DNA from: CAYLLN01 sp036496265
GTDB taxonomy: Bacteria > Planctomycetota > Planctomycetia > Pirellulales > Pirellulaceae
Reading direction: 5' to 3'
Assembly (NCBI GenBank): GCA_036496265.1
Contig: DASXLL010000153.1
Coordinates: 1-58,747, forward strand
DNA: 58,747 nucleotides
Of this stretch, positions 17,971-26,629 are shown one piece after another. The position numbers and the translations under genes were made by a program. Under the pieces are notes generated by a model, which saw only the letters and a list, made by a program, of their open reading frames with translations, was not told where the DNA came from and searched no databases. How positions within the stretch are numbered: position 1 is the first letter of the stretch; every line of letters starts with the position of its first letter.

Positions 17971-19008
17971 ATGTTCCCCCGCCCCCGCCCCCGCCCCGCC
18001 TTCACCGCCGCTTTCACGCTCGTCGAGCTCCTCGTCGTCATCGCCATCATCGGCGTCCTTGTCGCGCTGCTCTTGCCCGCCGTGCAAACGGCCCGCGAAG
18101 CGTCGCGCCGCTCGCAATGCGCCAATAACATCAAGCAGATCGGCCTCGGCGTTGCGAATTACGAGAGCACGTACCGAGCCATGCCACCCGGCAATTACCA
18201 CAGCGTCTTCGGAAGTTGGCTCGTTTGGCTCCTCCCCTATGTCGAGCAGCAAGCCCTCCGCGATCGTTACAGCAACGACGGCATGTCCGGATATCCCACC
18301 ACCGGCATTCGTTACGGCAACGCGATCAACCTGCCCGTTACCACGACGCAAATCAAAACCTACACCTGCCCCAGCGACACCAAAAGCGCAGTCGCCGGCA
18401 TGATTAGCGGCGTCACCTTTCACAACTATACGGCCAACTACGGCAACACCACCCGCGGCCGCCTCAGCCCCGCCGGCACGACAAGCACCGGCGCTCCTAA
18501 CATGTTCGGCGGCGCTCCCTTTCTGGAAGTCGTCTTTCCCAACCTCACCGACACCTCTTCACCAGGGCCCTACAACTTCATCGCCCACGACAACACCTTC
18601 AAACCCATCGTCCGCATTGCCGAAATCAGCGACGGCACCAGCAACACGCTCGCGATCTCCGAAACCGTCCAAGGCAAAGGCGGCGACCTGCGCGGCTTCG
18701 GCTGGTGGGGCGGCGGCTGCCACTTCGAAACGAAGCTCACTCCCAACTCCCCCCTCCCCGATATCACCGAGCAAGCCTGCACCCCCGCCGTTCGCCTCAA
18801 TCCCCCCTGCACCAACCACCCCAACCCCAAATCATCCAACCCCGACCCCAACGGCGAAGAAAGCATCGCCGCCCGCAGCCGTCATCCCACCGGCGTCAAC
18901 GCCGCCTTCTGCGACGGCTCCGCCCGCTTCATCTCCAACAACGTCAACCTCGACGTCTGGCGCGCCCTCGGCACCGCTGCCGGCGGGGATCCGGCGACGT
19001 TGGATTGA
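17971..19008 (+). CDS. DUF1559 protein with prepilin-type N-terminus
   Basis: 345 residues. The start at 17971 follows a good AGGAG and gives a basic Pro/Arg-rich leader, then AFTLVELLVVIAIIGVLVAL and the conserved QTAREASRRSQCANNIKQIG. The family C-terminal motif is present as HPTGVNAAFCDGSARFISNNV. The middle contains the usual AEISDGTSNTLAISE block. The gene closes the 11574-19008 cluster. Third-position composition is extremely C-rich compared with its neighbours, giving long false frames on the other strand. Confidence 0.92.
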   Translation: MFPRPRPRPAFTAAFTLVELLVVIAIIGVLVALLLPAVQTAREASRRSQCANNIKQIGLGVANYESTYRAMPPGNYHSVFGSWLVWLLPYVEQQALRDRYSNDGMSGYPTTGIRYGNAINLPVTTTQIKTYTCPSDTKSAVAGMISGVTFHNYTANYGNTTRGRLSPAGTTSTGAPNMFGGAPFLEVVFPNLTDTSSPGPYNFIAHDNTFKPIVRIAEISDGTSNTLAISETVQGKGGDLRGFGWWGGGCHFETKLTPNSPLPDITEQACTPAVRLNPPCTNHPNPKSSNPDPNGEESIAARSRHPTGVNAAFCDGSARFISNNVNLDVWRALGTAAGGDPATLD

Positions 19009-19185
19009 CCTACCGGCACAAAATCAACTGGAACGCCGGCGGGCAAATTATCCGAAACAATTGTTCTCAGGCGCTGAGAGACTAAACGTTCGTGTCTGCC
19101 GCCTCGGAGATGGGATGGTCGTCCCCCAAATAGTAAAAAGAAAAACTTGTGAGGCGAATGCAAGCGGCCAGCTGAAAAATGGCCA

Positions 19186-20346
19186 TTATCGCCGAATTTT
19201 CACTTCCGAGCTGATGGAGAGTATGCCGTAAACGTCCTGGGCGTCCTGGGGGCTGAGGGAGATGCAGCCGAGGGTTTTGTCGCCGGGGATGGCGGGGCTG
19301 CCGTGAATGGCGACTTCACCGCCGAGGCTGATCCACCAGCCGCCGTAGGGGTTGTTCGGATCGTTGGCGGGAATCATCCGGCCGTCGAAGCCGAGGTAGG
19401 TTTTTTGCTGAGAACGCTTGTCGATTATTTTGTATTCGCCGGGCTGCGGCGGCTGATCGCCGACGGTAAACGGGAAGCGGCCGGCGTAAAGGTCGCCGAC
19501 GACGAGCGTCAGCTCGCCGCTCGTGAGATTCACGTCGGCGTGAAACGGGCCGGGAACGACCTTGAGCTCGGTCGCGGGCACGAGAATCAGCGGATCGCTG
19601 ACTTCGCGGCTGTTGATATTCTGCAGCAGGCGATACTCGACGTTGTATTGATGGGCGATGTCAAACAGCGTTTCGCCTTTGCGGACGGTATGAGCCGAGG
19701 CGAGCAGGTGCTCGCGAGAGTAAATCACTTTGGCGGCGAGAGGATCGAGCCACGATATCAGAACGCTGCGCTGGTCGGCGGACAGGTCGGGATTGAAATA
19801 ATGAGGCGTGAGCTTGGCGAGGGCCGATTTGAAGCGGTTTGCTCCGATAAGCTGTTCAACTTCGGCCATGTCGCGGCGGAGGTCATACGCGGCAATCGAC
19901 GGCGCGGCGGCGCTCGCGGGCGAGGCGGGCGTCATGTCGGTCGCCGTGGCCTGGCTGGCTGATGGCGTTGCGCTGGTCGAAGCCGCTGGAGCTTCGTAAG
20001 CACTTTGGGCCAGGCCGCTGCTATTGGTGTTCGAGGCAAATCCCGGCGCGGCAACACTGCTCGGCGGCGGCATGGGATTGGGTTCGAGGCTCGGCGCGCT
20101 GCTGCCGCCGTGTTGGCTGTTCGGCTGCTGCGACCAGCGATCGTCGCTAGCCGGTGCGGTGTACGACGCCGACGAAGGCGCGGACGGCATTGCGCCCGGC
20201 GAATTCCATTCGATCAGAGGCGGCCCGGAATCGCCACCGGCGGGATGCGCATGATCGACGACGTCCGGCTTGCTCAGTGCGACATAGACGCCGTACAGCA
20301 CTCCTACGAGTACAACGAGCAACGCGGCGGATTTGATGGTGTTCAC
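19186..20346 (-). CDS. LysM-containing L,D-transpeptidase (YkuD domain)
   Basis: Membrane-anchored periplasmic enzyme expected to form 3-3 cross-links in, or attach proteins to, peptidoglycan. GTG 20346 is chosen because AAGGAGG lies seven bases upstream and a transmembrane anchor follows at once (residues 6-24). A Ser/Ala/Pro-rich linker of about 130 residues comes next, then a helical stretch, a LysM repeat (HTVRKGETLFDIAHQYNVEY) and a C-terminal YkuD domain. The catalytic region reads IHGSPAIPGDKTLGCISL: the His and Cys are present, but Ser replaces the usual Arg of GCIRL and the preceding SH is TL. 386 residues. Planctomycetes do have peptidoglycan genes, consistent with this role. Confidence 0.9.
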   Translation of the reverse strand: MNTIKSAALLVVLVGVLYGVYVALSKPDVVDHAHPAGGDSGPPLIEWNSPGAMPSAPSSASYTAPASDDRWSQQPNSQHGGSSAPSLEPNPMPPPSSVAAPGFASNTNSSGLAQSAYEAPAASTSATPSASQATATDMTPASPASAAAPSIAAYDLRRDMAEVEQLIGANRFKSALAKLTPHYFNPDLSADQRSVLISWLDPLAAKVIYSREHLLASAHTVRKGETLFDIAHQYNVEYRLLQNINSREVSDPLILVPATELKVVPGPFHADVNLTSGELTLVVGDLYAGRFPFTVGDQPPQPGEYKIIDKRSQQKTYLGFDGRMIPANDPNNPYGGWWISLGGEVAIHGSPAIPGDKTLGCISLSPQDAQDVYGILSISSEVKIRR

Positions 20347-20569
20347 GATCGTCCTCCTTGACGATGCGTCACGATTCGCCGCCAAGAACTGGGACGACGG
20401 CGGTTGCGCGCTATCGTGCGCGCGGCCGAATAATAGGCTGGAATTGCTAGTAAAACCAGAGCGATATTCGGGCGGTTGCGGCTGCCGTTTCGCGGTTTAC
20501 AATCACCAGCGGCGATTAAAATCGCTAGCATCGCTAGCTTCATCGCACAGCTTTCACTTGGAATGAGCC

Positions 20570-20914
20570 ATGAGCGGCAAAACGATTTTCAAACGGATCA
20601 TCGATAAAGAGATTCCGGCCAAGATCGCGTATGAAGATGATTTTTGCTTGGCGTTTCACGATATGAATCCGCAGGCGCCTCAGCACGTGTTGCTGATCCC
20701 GAAGAAGGAAATTCGCTCGTTGAACGACCCGGATTCGGAAGATCAGATGCTGCTTGGGCATCTGTTGATGCGCGTGCCAGTAATTGCTCAACAGCTTGGC
20801 TTAACCGGTGGCTATCGGCTCGTGGTCAACTGCGGCCCGGACGCCGGGCAGACGGTTGATCACTTGCATTTGCATATTTTGGGCGGACGGCCGATGGGAT
20901 GGCCGCCGGGGTGA
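20570..20914 (+). CDS. HIT family (HinT-like) nucleotide hydrolase
   Basis: 114-residue histidine-triad protein of the HinT/PKCI branch, which cleaves adenosine phosphoramidates and aminoacyl-AMPs. It begins KTIFKRIIDKEIPAKIAYED, contains AFHDMNPQAPQHVLLIPKK, and ends with the active-site triad VDHLHLHILGG. The length and arrangement are exactly those of the family. Standing alone between an L,D-transpeptidase gene on the other strand and lptB. Confidence 0.96.
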   Translation: MSGKTIFKRIIDKEIPAKIAYEDDFCLAFHDMNPQAPQHVLLIPKKEIRSLNDPDSEDQMLLGHLLMRVPVIAQQLGLTGGYRLVVNCGPDAGQTVDHLHLHILGGRPMGWPPG

Positions 20915-20924
20915 AAGAAGCGAT

Positions 20925-20998
20925 GAACCAAGAACCAAGAACCAAACAGCAATGACGAATGACGAAGCACCAATGACCAATGACCAATGACAAATGAC
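20925..20998. repeat. Heptamer-phased array (GAACCAA then AATGACN)
   Basis: Three exact GAACCAA units (20925-20945), a 5-base spacer, then AATGACG AATGACG AAGCACC AATGACC AATGACC AATGACA AATGAC (20951-20998), every unit exactly 7 bases. It fills the convergent gap between the HIT gene and lptB and reaches the lptB stop codon. Confidence 0.85.
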
Positions 20999-21741
20999 TA
21001 CGCCGAAATGCGGATGTCGGCGTCGATGGCGGAGCCGAAGTAGAGCTCGCGGGCTTTGGGATGGTTGATTACTTCTTGCGGTGTGCCGTGGACGAGGACC
21101 TGGCCTTTGACGACGACGTAGCTGCGGTCGGTGATTTGCAGCGTTTCGCGAACCTGGTGGTCGGTGATCAGAATGGAAATGCCGCGGGCTTTCAGGTCCC
21201 GAATGATTTTTTGAATGCTCTCAATCGTCACGGGGTCGATGCCCGTGAACGGTTCGTCGAGCAAGATGATTTCGGGATCGTTCACGAGGCAGCGCGCGAT
21301 CTCCAGCCGCCGGCGTTCGCCGCCCGAGAGCGTGCCGGCTTTGCTCTTTCGCAGCCGAGCGATGCCGAATTGTTCCAGCAGCTCGTCGCAGCGTCGCCGG
21401 CGCGTCGCGCGGTCCATGTTCAGCAACTCCATCACTCCGGTGAGATTCTGCTCGACCGAGAGCTTGCGGAAAACGCTCGATTCCTGAGCCAAATAGCCCA
21501 TGCCACCCTCTTTGGCGCGGCGATACATGGGCCAGCGTGTCACATCGATGCCGTTGAGAACGACCAGGCCCGCATCCGGCTCGATCATGCCGCAGGTCAT
21601 GCGGAAGCTGGTTGTTTTTCCCGCGCCATTGGGCCCCAGAAGCCCTACAATCTCCGCTGCCTCGACCGAGAAGCCGACGCCATCGACGACTTTGCGACTG
21701 CCGAACGTTTTAATTAAGCCTTCGGCTTCCAGGATTGGCAT
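20998..21741 (-). CDS. lptB: LPS export ABC transporter ATP-binding protein
   Basis: Cytoplasmic ATPase that powers lipopolysaccharide extraction from the inner membrane by the Lpt bridge. ATG 21741 follows GGAGG by four bases and gives 247 residues. Walker A GPNGAGKTT (36-44), Q-loop YLAQESSVFRKLSVEQN (family-specific), signature LSGGE (138-142), Walker B ILLDEPFTGIDP, and the LptB phrase SILITDHQVRETLQITDRSY with VHGTPQEVINHP. The sequence matches LptB rather than a generic ABC protein. Its presence supports an outer membrane with LPS-like glycolipid. lepB lies upstream on the same strand. Confidence 0.96.
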   Translation of the reverse strand: MPILEAEGLIKTFGSRKVVDGVGFSVEAAEIVGLLGPNGAGKTTSFRMTCGMIEPDAGLVVLNGIDVTRWPMYRRAKEGGMGYLAQESSVFRKLSVEQNLTGVMELLNMDRATRRRRCDELLEQFGIARLRKSKAGTLSGGERRRLEIARCLVNDPEIILLDEPFTGIDPVTIESIQKIIRDLKARGISILITDHQVRETLQITDRSYVVVKGQVLVHGTPQEVINHPKARELYFGSAIDADIRISA

Positions 21742-21761
21742 AGGTCCTCCGTGACATTTCA

Positions 21762-21829
21762 GTTCAAGGTTCAAAGTTCAAGGTTCAAAGTTAATAACGT
21801 TGAACATTGAACTCAGAACTTTGAACTTC
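21762..21829. repeat. Paired inverted heptamer arrays between lepB and lptB
   Basis: GTTCAAG GTTCAAA GTTCAAG GTTCAAA (21762-21789) is followed after 12 bases by GAACATT GAACTCA GAACTTT GAACTTC (21802-21829). Each side is four exact 7-base units, and the two sides are roughly reverse complements, so a transcript could fold back. Located in the gap between two same-strand genes. Confidence 0.85.
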
Positions 21830-21832
21830 GCG

Positions 21833-23686
21833 TTAGCGAATCGGTCCCATTCGGCTGAATTTGGGCAAAAAGGGAATGGGAGTGTTCCAGGTGTGCGGCC
21901 AGTAAATGAGCAGGGCCTTGCCGATGAGCAGGTCGCGCTCGACGTAGTGATGTTCGTCCCAGCGGCCATCGCGGTCGCGGGCGTACCAATAGCGGCCGTC
22001 GGAGCTTTGTGGGCTGTTATCGCCGAGCGGCAAAAACTGATCATCTTCTAGTTGAAATCCGACGCTGCGGCGATTGTTTTCGGCAAACAACCCGCGCGGG
22101 GCGATCCATTGTGATGGGTCGCGAAAGATGTCGCGAATACGGTCAGCGCCGGGATTGAAGATGTAGTCGTTGTTGCCGTCGCCGCCCATCGTGGCGATGT
22201 AGTATTTGTCGCGCAGGATTCGCAGCCTCGAGAGCCGCACATCCGCACCGTGGGTGCCAATCCCAGCCGGCGCCAGATCGCCGGGCTCTTTGTCTGAAGA
22301 ATACGGCGTGACCAGATCGACCGAGTCGTATTGCGTCGGCCCCTCGAATTTCACAACGGCGCCATTGACCCACAGCAGCATTTCATGGTCGCAGTTTGAC
22401 AGCCGGAGACGATATTTGCCCGGCCCGGTGACCGACGTCTGGGCTTTGACTTGCGCGATTTTGTGGCCGTCGTCGCCGGAAAAGATTAGCGATTCCCCGC
22501 CGGGATCGACCATGCTCATCGTCGCCTGCCCATTAGCCAAGTCGATCCGGCAAAGATGCTTCACGCCGCCACGGACGAGCATGAGCGTTAACTCACCGCT
22601 TTTGCTCATCACATCGGCGGTGCAATCCACGGCCAAATCATCGACCCAGTGTTCCCCGAATGCGCCCGGCGGCGGCTCTTCGCCCAGTTGCGGACCGGGC
22701 GGTATGTCTGCCGGCGGGCGGTAGCCCTGAGTGAGCGGAAAGCGCCACATTGGCACAACTCTGCTGCCAACCGCTTGCTCGCGAGCGGCTGTGTTGTAGG
22801 CATAGTAGTCGGCAATCAGCTCGCCGCGCCGCTGAGCGATGTCTTGCGGGAGCTGGTGGTGTTCGTCCACCAGTTTCCAGTCTTCATACGACGGCACTAA
22901 ATGGCGGTAACGAATCCACGCTTCCGCCTCGCCGGCGGGGCGGACGGCGAATGCTCGGCCGCCGTCGAGGACCTCCCATTGGCCGCTTTGATTCTTTTCC
23001 GCTGGCGGCCAATTTTGCCAGCGGCTGGGCCAGCCGAGCTTGGTTAGATCTGGCGGAATGTGGTCTGTGTCATCGACGATTTGCAGCAAAGCATCGAGCT
23101 TGGGCGGCGGCTTGCGGGCGATTAGCAGCTTGTCTTCGGCGTCGCCTTTTTGCCGGGTGTAGATATTACCGCCGGCGATCTCCAAATATTCACCGGGAAG
23201 ACCGACCAGCCGTTTGATGTAATTGACAGCCGCATTGCCCGGAAACTTGAAGACGATCACATCCCAGCGTTCGGGCTCCTCGAAGTCGTAACAAAACTTG
23301 CCGACGATGATCCGGTCGCCACTGAACGAAGCTTCGTTCGGATTCTCGCGCGGATTGAGCCGCTGCGTGTACCGGCAAACCGAGCAGGTGCCGTTGACGA
23401 CATGCATCCCGGTGAGGACTTCGTTGTCGGCCTCGGGGCTGCAACTCACCTGATACCACGTGCCGCATTTGGGACATTTGAGATCTTTATGCCGGCCAAC
23501 GAGCGTGGGGGCCATCGAGCCGGTGGGAATGACAAACGCTTCGGCGACGAAGCCGCGGAAAAGCAACGCGAGAATGACCGCCATCGCGATTGATTCGACC
23601 GTTTCCCGCCAGCCGCCGTCGGGTGGCTCGGACTTTCCAGGCTCCAGTTGCTTCTTCGACTCGGTAACTGTTTTGGTTTTGCTCAT
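21833..23686 (-). CDS. lepB: Signal peptidase I, unusually large, with zinc ribbon and lectin-like insertion
   Basis: Membrane serine protease that removes signal peptides. ATG 23686 gives 617 residues, roughly twice the usual size. One transmembrane segment (about 31-48) precedes box B FVIPTGSMAP with catalytic S57. A CPKC...CSVC zinc ribbon (C71, C74, C101, C104) is inserted before box C GDRIIVGKF. Box D is YIKRLVGLPGE with catalytic K158, and box E is GDNSPQSSDGRYW at about 555. Between boxes D and E lie about 360 extra residues, including a stretch near 400-500 with a beta-sandwich look (CRIDLANGQATMSM, YRLRLSNCDHEMLLWVNG). All catalytic parts are intact. Divergent from thrC. Confidence 0.94.
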   Translation of the reverse strand: MSKTKTVTESKKQLEPGKSEPPDGGWRETVESIAMAVILALLFRGFVAEAFVIPTGSMAPTLVGRHKDLKCPKCGTWYQVSCSPEADNEVLTGMHVVNGTCSVCRYTQRLNPRENPNEASFSGDRIIVGKFCYDFEEPERWDVIVFKFPGNAAVNYIKRLVGLPGEYLEIAGGNIYTRQKGDAEDKLLIARKPPPKLDALLQIVDDTDHIPPDLTKLGWPSRWQNWPPAEKNQSGQWEVLDGGRAFAVRPAGEAEAWIRYRHLVPSYEDWKLVDEHHQLPQDIAQRRGELIADYYAYNTAAREQAVGSRVVPMWRFPLTQGYRPPADIPPGPQLGEEPPPGAFGEHWVDDLAVDCTADVMSKSGELTLMLVRGGVKHLCRIDLANGQATMSMVDPGGESLIFSGDDGHKIAQVKAQTSVTGPGKYRLRLSNCDHEMLLWVNGAVVKFEGPTQYDSVDLVTPYSSDKEPGDLAPAGIGTHGADVRLSRLRILRDKYYIATMGGDGNNDYIFNPGADRIRDIFRDPSQWIAPRGLFAENNRRSVGFQLEDDQFLPLGDNSPQSSDGRYWYARDRDGRWDEHHYVERDLLIGKALLIYWPHTWNTPIPFLPKFSRMGPIR

Positions 23687-23847
23687 AGTTCTGCTATTCG
23701 TCGCTCCGCCCGCAATATAGCCGAACCGGGCTCGTCCAAGAACGCGAACGCCCTTCTCACTTGCCCGGTTTTCCAACTCGGCCTAGACTAAATCCGCAGC
23801 CGCTGCCCATACGTCCCAACCTCTTCCCTCACAAGCATTTCCTGCCG

Positions 23848-25248
23848 ATGCCACTGGCCGATTTTGCCTTCCAGCGCTGCATCAGCCCGGCTTGCGGCTA
23901 TACGTGCGGGGTGGAGGAAGTCCGCACCGCTTGCCCTAAATGCGGCGACCTTTTGGACGTGGCCTACGACTGGAACAAGGCTAAACCGCCCAAGACGCTG
24001 AAGTATTTCGAGGAAATGTGGGCCCGGCGGAACGAGCCACTGCGGTTTAGCGGCATTTATCGGTTCCACGAGCTGTTGCCGTTCGCGACACCCGATTCGG
24101 TCGTGACGGTGGGTGAGGGGCAAACGCTGCTACAGCATGCCGAGTCCGTTGCTCCGTATGTGGGCCTGAAAGGCGGCCGGCTGTACTTGCAGTACGAGGG
24201 GATGAACCCCTCGGGCTCGTTCAAAGATAACGGCATGTCAGCCGCGTTCACGCACGCGCGGGCGATTGGCGCCAAGCGGGCGGCGTGTGCCTCGACCGGC
24301 AACACGAGCGCGTCACTGGCGATGTACTGCGCCGTGACGCGACTAATGAAGGCCGTCATCTTCATCGGCTCGGGAAAAATCAGCTACGGCAAGCTGTCGC
24401 AGGCGCTTGATTACGGCGCGCTCACGATCCAAATCGCCGGCGATTTCGACGACGCGATGGTCCGCGTGCAGGAAGTCTGCCGCGACCTGGGCATGTATCT
24501 CGTTAACAGCGTCAACCCGTTCCGACTCGAAGGCCAGAAGACGATCATGTTCCGCGTGCTGGAGGCGCTGCGGTGGGAGGTGCCCGATTGGATCGTGGTT
24601 CCCGGCGGCAATCTGGGCAACAGCAGCGCATTTGGCAAGGCGTTCGCCGAATTGAAGATGCTGGGGCTCATCGATCGGATGCCGCGGCTGGCGGTGATCA
24701 ACGCTGCGGGCGCGGATACGCTGTTTGAGCTGTACGAGCATCGCGGCCTGCGGTGGAACGGTGGCAGCTCGGATATGGCGATCGCGAATCACTATTTCAC
24801 GGAGCTGGATCAACTGGGACGGAAGGCTTCGACGATCGCCAGCGCGATTGAGATCAACCGGCCGGTGAATTTGCGAAAGTGTCTGCGGGCGCTCCACGAT
24901 ATGAACGGGGTGGTCCGACAAGTGAGCGATCAGGAAATGCTCGATGCCAAGGCGAAAATCGCCGCCGGCGGTTTTGGTTGCGAGCCGGCCAGCGCCGCGA
25001 GCGTCGCGGGAGCGCGGCTGTTGTGCGACCAAGGCGTGATTGGAGCAGATGAGCGCGTCGCCTGCATTTTGACCGGTCATCAACTCAAGGATCCGACAGC
25101 TACCGTGGCCTATCACACGACCGACCAAGAGCAGTTCAACAAAGTGCTCGGCAGCCGCGGTGTGCGCCGCGCGAGCTTTGCGAATCGCGCCGTCGCGGTG
25201 CCGAATGATCTGGGCGAAATCGTCAAAGCGATCCAGCTCTATAGCTAA
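23848..25248 (+). CDS. thrC: Threonine synthase
   Basis: PLP enzyme converting O-phosphohomoserine to threonine. ATG 23848 gives 466 residues and starts at the family's zinc-ribbon-like N-terminus (RCISPACGYTCG, then CPKCGDLLD). The PLP lysine is in NPSGSFKDNG; the phosphate-binding loop is VVPGGNLGNSSAFGKAF; CASTGNTSASLAMYC and LTGHQLKDP are also diagnostic. An in-frame TTG further upstream (23761) adds only proline-rich sequence that overlaps the lepB leader region. The gene is divergent from lepB with a 161-bp shared upstream region. Confidence 0.96.
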   Translation: MPLADFAFQRCISPACGYTCGVEEVRTACPKCGDLLDVAYDWNKAKPPKTLKYFEEMWARRNEPLRFSGIYRFHELLPFATPDSVVTVGEGQTLLQHAESVAPYVGLKGGRLYLQYEGMNPSGSFKDNGMSAAFTHARAIGAKRAACASTGNTSASLAMYCAVTRLMKAVIFIGSGKISYGKLSQALDYGALTIQIAGDFDDAMVRVQEVCRDLGMYLVNSVNPFRLEGQKTIMFRVLEALRWEVPDWIVVPGGNLGNSSAFGKAFAELKMLGLIDRMPRLAVINAAGADTLFELYEHRGLRWNGGSSDMAIANHYFTELDQLGRKASTIASAIEINRPVNLRKCLRALHDMNGVVRQVSDQEMLDAKAKIAAGGFGCEPASAASVAGARLLCDQGVIGADERVACILTGHQLKDPTATVAYHTTDQEQFNKVLGSRGVRRASFANRAVAVPNDLGEIVKAIQLYS

Positions 25249-25433
25249 ACACGGTACGTCGCTATTCTTGCTCTCGGGCGCACCACTTTTGCCGCCCGAG
25301 TTGGCGGCTTAAATTGTTAGTTTTGCTTTGCCAGCTCAACAATCCCTCGTTTAACGCATAGCCGAAGGCGAAGGCATTTGGCGATTCGCGGTCGCCGATG
25401 GCTCCCCGTTAAACGACTATAAGGAGCCAGACC

Positions 25434-26042
25434 ATGGTCAAAACTGCCAGCACGATGAAAAAAATCGGCACTGCCGCGCCGGACTTCAATTTGATGAACG
25501 TCGATGGTCGGATGGTCGGCCTGCACGACTTTGACGATAAGCCGGCATTGCTCGTGATCTTCATGTGCAACCACTGCCCCTTCGTGAAGCACGTCGCTGA
25601 TGGACTCACCAAGCTGGCGATGGACTACATGCCCAAGGGCGTGGCGATCGTCGGCATCAACAGCAACGACGCGGCGACGCATCCGCAAGATTCCCCCGAG
25701 CAGATGGTCCATGAGGCCGAGGCCCGCGGTTATCTGTTCCCGTATCTTTATGACGAGGCGCAGGAGGTTGCCAAAGCCTATGGCGCGGCTTGCACGCCGG
25801 ATTTTTTTCTCTATGACAAAACAGGACAGGACAAATCAAGGAAGCTCGTTTATCGCGGCCAGCTTGATGCCAGCCGCCCCGGCAACAACATTCCCGTCAC
25901 CGGCAAAGACCTCCGCGCCGCGCTCGAAGCCGTTCTCGCCGGCCGCGCGCCGAGCGAACAGCAAACTCCAAGCATCGGCTGCAACATCAAATGGAAAGCG
26001 GGAAGTGAGCCGCAGTATTACGATCCGGTCGGCGTGAAGTAG
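25434..26042 (+). CDS. Thioredoxin-family (AhpC/TSA-like) redoxin
   Basis: 202-residue cytosolic thioredoxin-fold protein. The start has AAGGAG nine bases upstream. MKKIGTAAPDFNL leads into the core; the redox site is MCNHCPFVKH (C45, C48), a CxxC found in a branch of uncharacterised peroxiredoxin-like proteins; then GINSNDAATHPQDSPE and the cis-Pro region ACTPDFFLYD. No signal peptide is visible. The C-terminus has IGCNIKWK, also typical of this branch. Probably a thiol reductase or peroxiredoxin; the substrate is unknown. Confidence 0.93.
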   Translation: MVKTASTMKKIGTAAPDFNLMNVDGRMVGLHDFDDKPALLVIFMCNHCPFVKHVADGLTKLAMDYMPKGVAIVGINSNDAATHPQDSPEQMVHEAEARGYLFPYLYDEAQEVAKAYGAACTPDFFLYDKTGQDKSRKLVYRGQLDASRPGNNIPVTGKDLRAALEAVLAGRAPSEQQTPSIGCNIKWKAGSEPQYYDPVGVK

Positions 26043-26116
26043 CCGCCTGTAAACCATCGTCAATTGTCGCGCTCTGAGTACTCCGAAAGCAAAAATGCAA
26101 CCTATTCAGTGGCGTC

Positions 26117-26629
26117 CTAATTTGGTTCGTCGCCGTCATTGGCCTCGTCATCTTTCATGGATGCCCATTTGGCATGCTCTGCCTTGATCATCCGGTCCCA
26201 TAACCAGAACAGCGACACGGCGGCAATGCCCAAAAAGAAGAAGTAGGCATTAAACGTGATCGCACCGTAGGCAATGGCAACGAAGCCGGCAATTCTCGCA
26301 AGGAGGAACCGGAATCTTCTATAAGCGTCCTTGAGCCGCTGGAATTCCGATTCGTTGCTCCACGTGTGATCTTCATCTTGCTCCTGTATCGTGCCGGACC
26401 GATAAATCCTCTCAAACCACCAGCCCCAGACCGCATACTGCAGCGCGATAATTGCGAGCACTCCAAAGCCGATCAGGAACGGCCAGATCGTGCCCATAAT
26501 GAAAAAAGTCATCGCCGCCGTCAGGACCAGACCAAATAACGCGGCCAGATAGACCAAGAAAAAACCTCGCGGCTTGGTTGGTGGTTGAGGCGGCTGAGGT
26601 AACGGCATCATGCGCTTATCCATCGCCAT
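26117..26629 (-). CDS. Predicted four-helix membrane protein
   Basis: 170 residues with four hydrophobic segments at roughly 22-44, 47-68, 106-125 and 128-146, a Pro-rich N-terminal tail, an acidic loop (QEQDEDHTW) and an acidic C-terminus. I do not recognise a family. The start ATG shares one base with the stop of the ROK gene (TAATG), so it is translationally coupled to that kinase gene; no functional link is otherwise evident. Confidence 0.8.
   Translation of the reverse strand: MAMDKRMMPLPQPPQPPTKPRGFFLVYLAALFGLVLTAAMTFFIMGTIWPFLIGFGVLAIIALQYAVWGWWFERIYRSGTIQEQDEDHTWSNESEFQRLKDAYRRFRFLLARIAGFVAIAYGAITFNAYFFFLGIAAVSLFWLWDRMIKAEHAKWASMKDDEANDGDEPN

Noticed and set aside
20925..20998. Possible CRISPR-like array
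   Set aside because: Units are 7 bases without spacers of about 30 bases, and no cas genes are present.
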